In this document: in pieces, positions 5,084 through 6,014 of the stretch | How positions within the stretch are numbered: the stretch's first letter is position 1 | Layout: each line of letters starts with the position of its first letter | NCBI GenBank assembly: GCA_026002045.1 | Contig: BOAV01000121.1 | Location: 1-6,014 of the forward strand | Length of the DNA stretch: 6,014 nt | Direction of reading: 5' to 3' | Source: Spirochaetia bacterium | GTDB taxonomy: Bacteria > Spirochaetota > Spirochaetia > Treponematales > Breznakiellaceae | Notes under the pieces: model-generated | The model's input: the letters and a program-made list of their open reading frames with translations, nothing else | What the model was told of the DNA's origin: nothing | Database searches by the model: none | Translations under genes and position numbers: made by a program

Positions 5084-6014
5084 ATGAAATATTTAGTTCT
5101 GTTGATATTTGCTTTATTAAGCCCTGTGCTTTATGCACAAAATTATTACGAAGTACCCTATGTGGGGGGCAACTCTAAACTGGAAGAAATAACAGGCGCG
5201 GAAAAGGAACGCATTATTAGCCGGTATACTATTCCGAGAATAATTAATCATTTTTTGGATGATTCACGCGGACTTAACGGAAACTTAAAAACTATCTACC
5301 GTGAAACAGTTCCCGATGAGACTGGTAAGGCAGCCCTAACCGTTTATAGGGTTATGTATGATCTGGCAAGAAAAACTTCGTTGAATTTTATTGAAGATGA
5401 TAACACTGTGCGGGAGACATACGGACAAGCGTTGTATATCCTGAATCCTAAAAATCAGGCAGTAAAACTATTTGCCAAGACATTGTATTTTAGTGATGGA
5501 TCTTCTATTGGCGTAAATAACGGTTATGGAGTTGATGGGGAAAATTATTATTTCAAAATGATAGGCAATACCATATTTTTTATAGAATATAGTTTACAAG
5601 CAAGATGGTATGAGTCGGGAATGGATGAAGAAAGTTATCAAGTTAGGTTTAGTCAAGATCAGCATGCTACGATATTTCGATGCACTCTTGATAAATTATT
5701 TGAAGAGATGGAAAAGAAGTTTGACAGATATAATTCATATAAGGACATCAAGTTGTGTTCAATTGATGCACCATTCCCATTATTGGACAGGAATAATCCT
5801 TTTCGGTATAGTATACAAAACGCCTTTGACGGCAGTCCCACTACCAGCTATGTGGGGGACACCGAAGATAGGTTATTTGAAATAAACATTCTTTTTACAG
5901 CCCCCTTTGAATTTACAAAAATAGCCATAATCAATGGGTATGCTCAATCAGAAATATTATATCACCGTAATAATCGTATCTCTGAAATTAGGTACGCAAT
6001 AGTTAATAATGATA
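5084..6014 (+). CDS. exported protein with NADase-type glycan-binding domain (3' truncated by window)
   Basis: The frame is open for 310 codons from the ATG at 5084 to the window edge with no stop. The signal peptide is short (one Lys, hydrophobic core, SPVLYA) with a likely signal peptidase I site after Ala18, leaving Gln19. There is no lipobox Cys. Residues 19-240 are a mixed alpha/beta region I do not recognise. From about residue 246 a discoidin-like, NADase-type glycan-binding domain begins: NAFDGSPTTSYV at 246-257, KIAIINGYA at 279-287 and NNRISEI at 296-302. The remaining strands of the domain would lie beyond the window. The product is probably periplasmic or surface exposed and carbohydrate binding, by family analogy. 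Its base composition is closer to typical Treponema genes than that of cassettes 4 and 6. It shares only the C-terminal domain type with the cassette 1 protein. Confidence 0.82.
   Translation, partial: MKYLVLLIFALLSPVLYAQNYYEVPYVGGNSKLEEITGAEKERIISRYTIPRIINHFLDDSRGLNGNLKTIYRETVPDETGKAALTVYRVMYDLARKTSLNFIEDDNTVRETYGQALYILNPKNQAVKLFAKTLYFSDGSSIGVNNGYGVDGENYYFKMIGNTIFFIEYSLQARWYESGMDEESYQVRFSQDQHATIFRCTLDKLFEEMEKKFDRYNSYKDIKLCSIDAPFPLLDRNNPFRYSIQNAFDGSPTTSYVGDTEDRLFEINILFTAPFEFTKIAIINGYAQSEILYHRNNRISEIRYAIVNND

Larger units (their letters stand above)
1..6014 (+). mobile_element. integron gene-cassette array (partial)
   Basis: The whole window is a series of cassettes, each with at most one ORF on the + strand followed by an attC-like palindrome. 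Using the standard G^TT crossover, boundaries are 122/123, 1233/1234, 2312/2313, 2473/2474, 3233/3234, 4285/4286 and 4978/4979. The box at the 3' end of each complete cassette matches the box at its own 5' end, not only its neighbour: GCCTAAC with GTTAGGC in cassette 3, ATATAAC with GTTATAT in cassette 6. This is what insertion of circular cassettes would leave. No integrase gene or attI is visible, so the platform lies outside the window. Chromosomal integrons are known from Treponema denticola and relatives; assignment to that group is inference. The alternative is an unrelated family of intergenic palindromes, which would not explain the covarying boxes. Confidence 0.85.

Noticed and set aside
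5610..5885. Plus-strand frame of 91 codons inside the cassette 7 gene
   Set aside because: It lies wholly within the long open frame 5084-6014, which has a signal peptide, promoter and recognisable domain.

Overview
The window reads as a stretch of a chromosomal integron gene-cassette array, most likely from a spirochete of the Treponema type. Very AT-rich genes, all on the + strand, alternate with GC-rich palindromic repeats of about 140-174 bp. Each repeat starts with an RYYYAAC-like box (GCATAAC, ACATAAC, ATATAAC or GCCTAAC) and ends with its GTTRRRY-like partner (GTTATGC, GTTATGT, GTTATAT or GTTAGGC). That is the attC architecture. The Treponema assignment is inference from three things: the exported proteins (relaxed spirochete-style lipoboxes, bacterial SH3, a discoidin-like NADase-type glycan-binding domain), the low GC of the genes, and the known chromosomal integrons of oral treponemes. 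No integrase, attI site, rRNA or tRNA is present, so neither organism nor platform is proven.

Layout, with the crossover placed at G^TT. The tail of an upstream cassette, only its attC, occupies 1-122. Cassette 1 (123-1233) encodes an exported protein with a NADase-type glycan-binding domain. Cassette 2 (1234-2312) encodes an SH3-domain lipoprotein. Cassette 3 (2313-2473) has no ORF and is almost entirely attC. Cassette 4 (2474-3233) encodes a small lipoprotein of unknown function. Cassette 5 (3234-4285) encodes a lipoprotein with an FG-GAP/VCBS-like calcium-binding loop. Cassette 6 (4286-4978) encodes a 116-residue cytoplasmic protein resembling inorganic pyrophosphatase. Cassette 7 (4979 to beyond the window end) encodes a second exported protein with a NADase-type glycan-binding domain, cut off by the window edge. 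Nothing convincing lies on the - strand.

The genes do not form an operon or pathway. Each coding cassette carries its own near-consensus sigma70-type promoter (TTGACA, 16-17 bp, then a -10). Four of the attC sites contain a symmetrical, terminator-like hairpin, so most cassettes look like self-contained transcription units. Five of the six encoded proteins have an export signal, which suggests a reservoir of envelope or secreted functions.

The most unusual observation concerns the cassette ends. In each complete coding cassette the 5' end and the 3' end are inverted repeats of about 18-21 nt that reach past the R box. They covary cassette by cassette and keep one A/C mismatch at the same position. 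The pairing is complete only in the excised circle, not across neighbouring cassettes.
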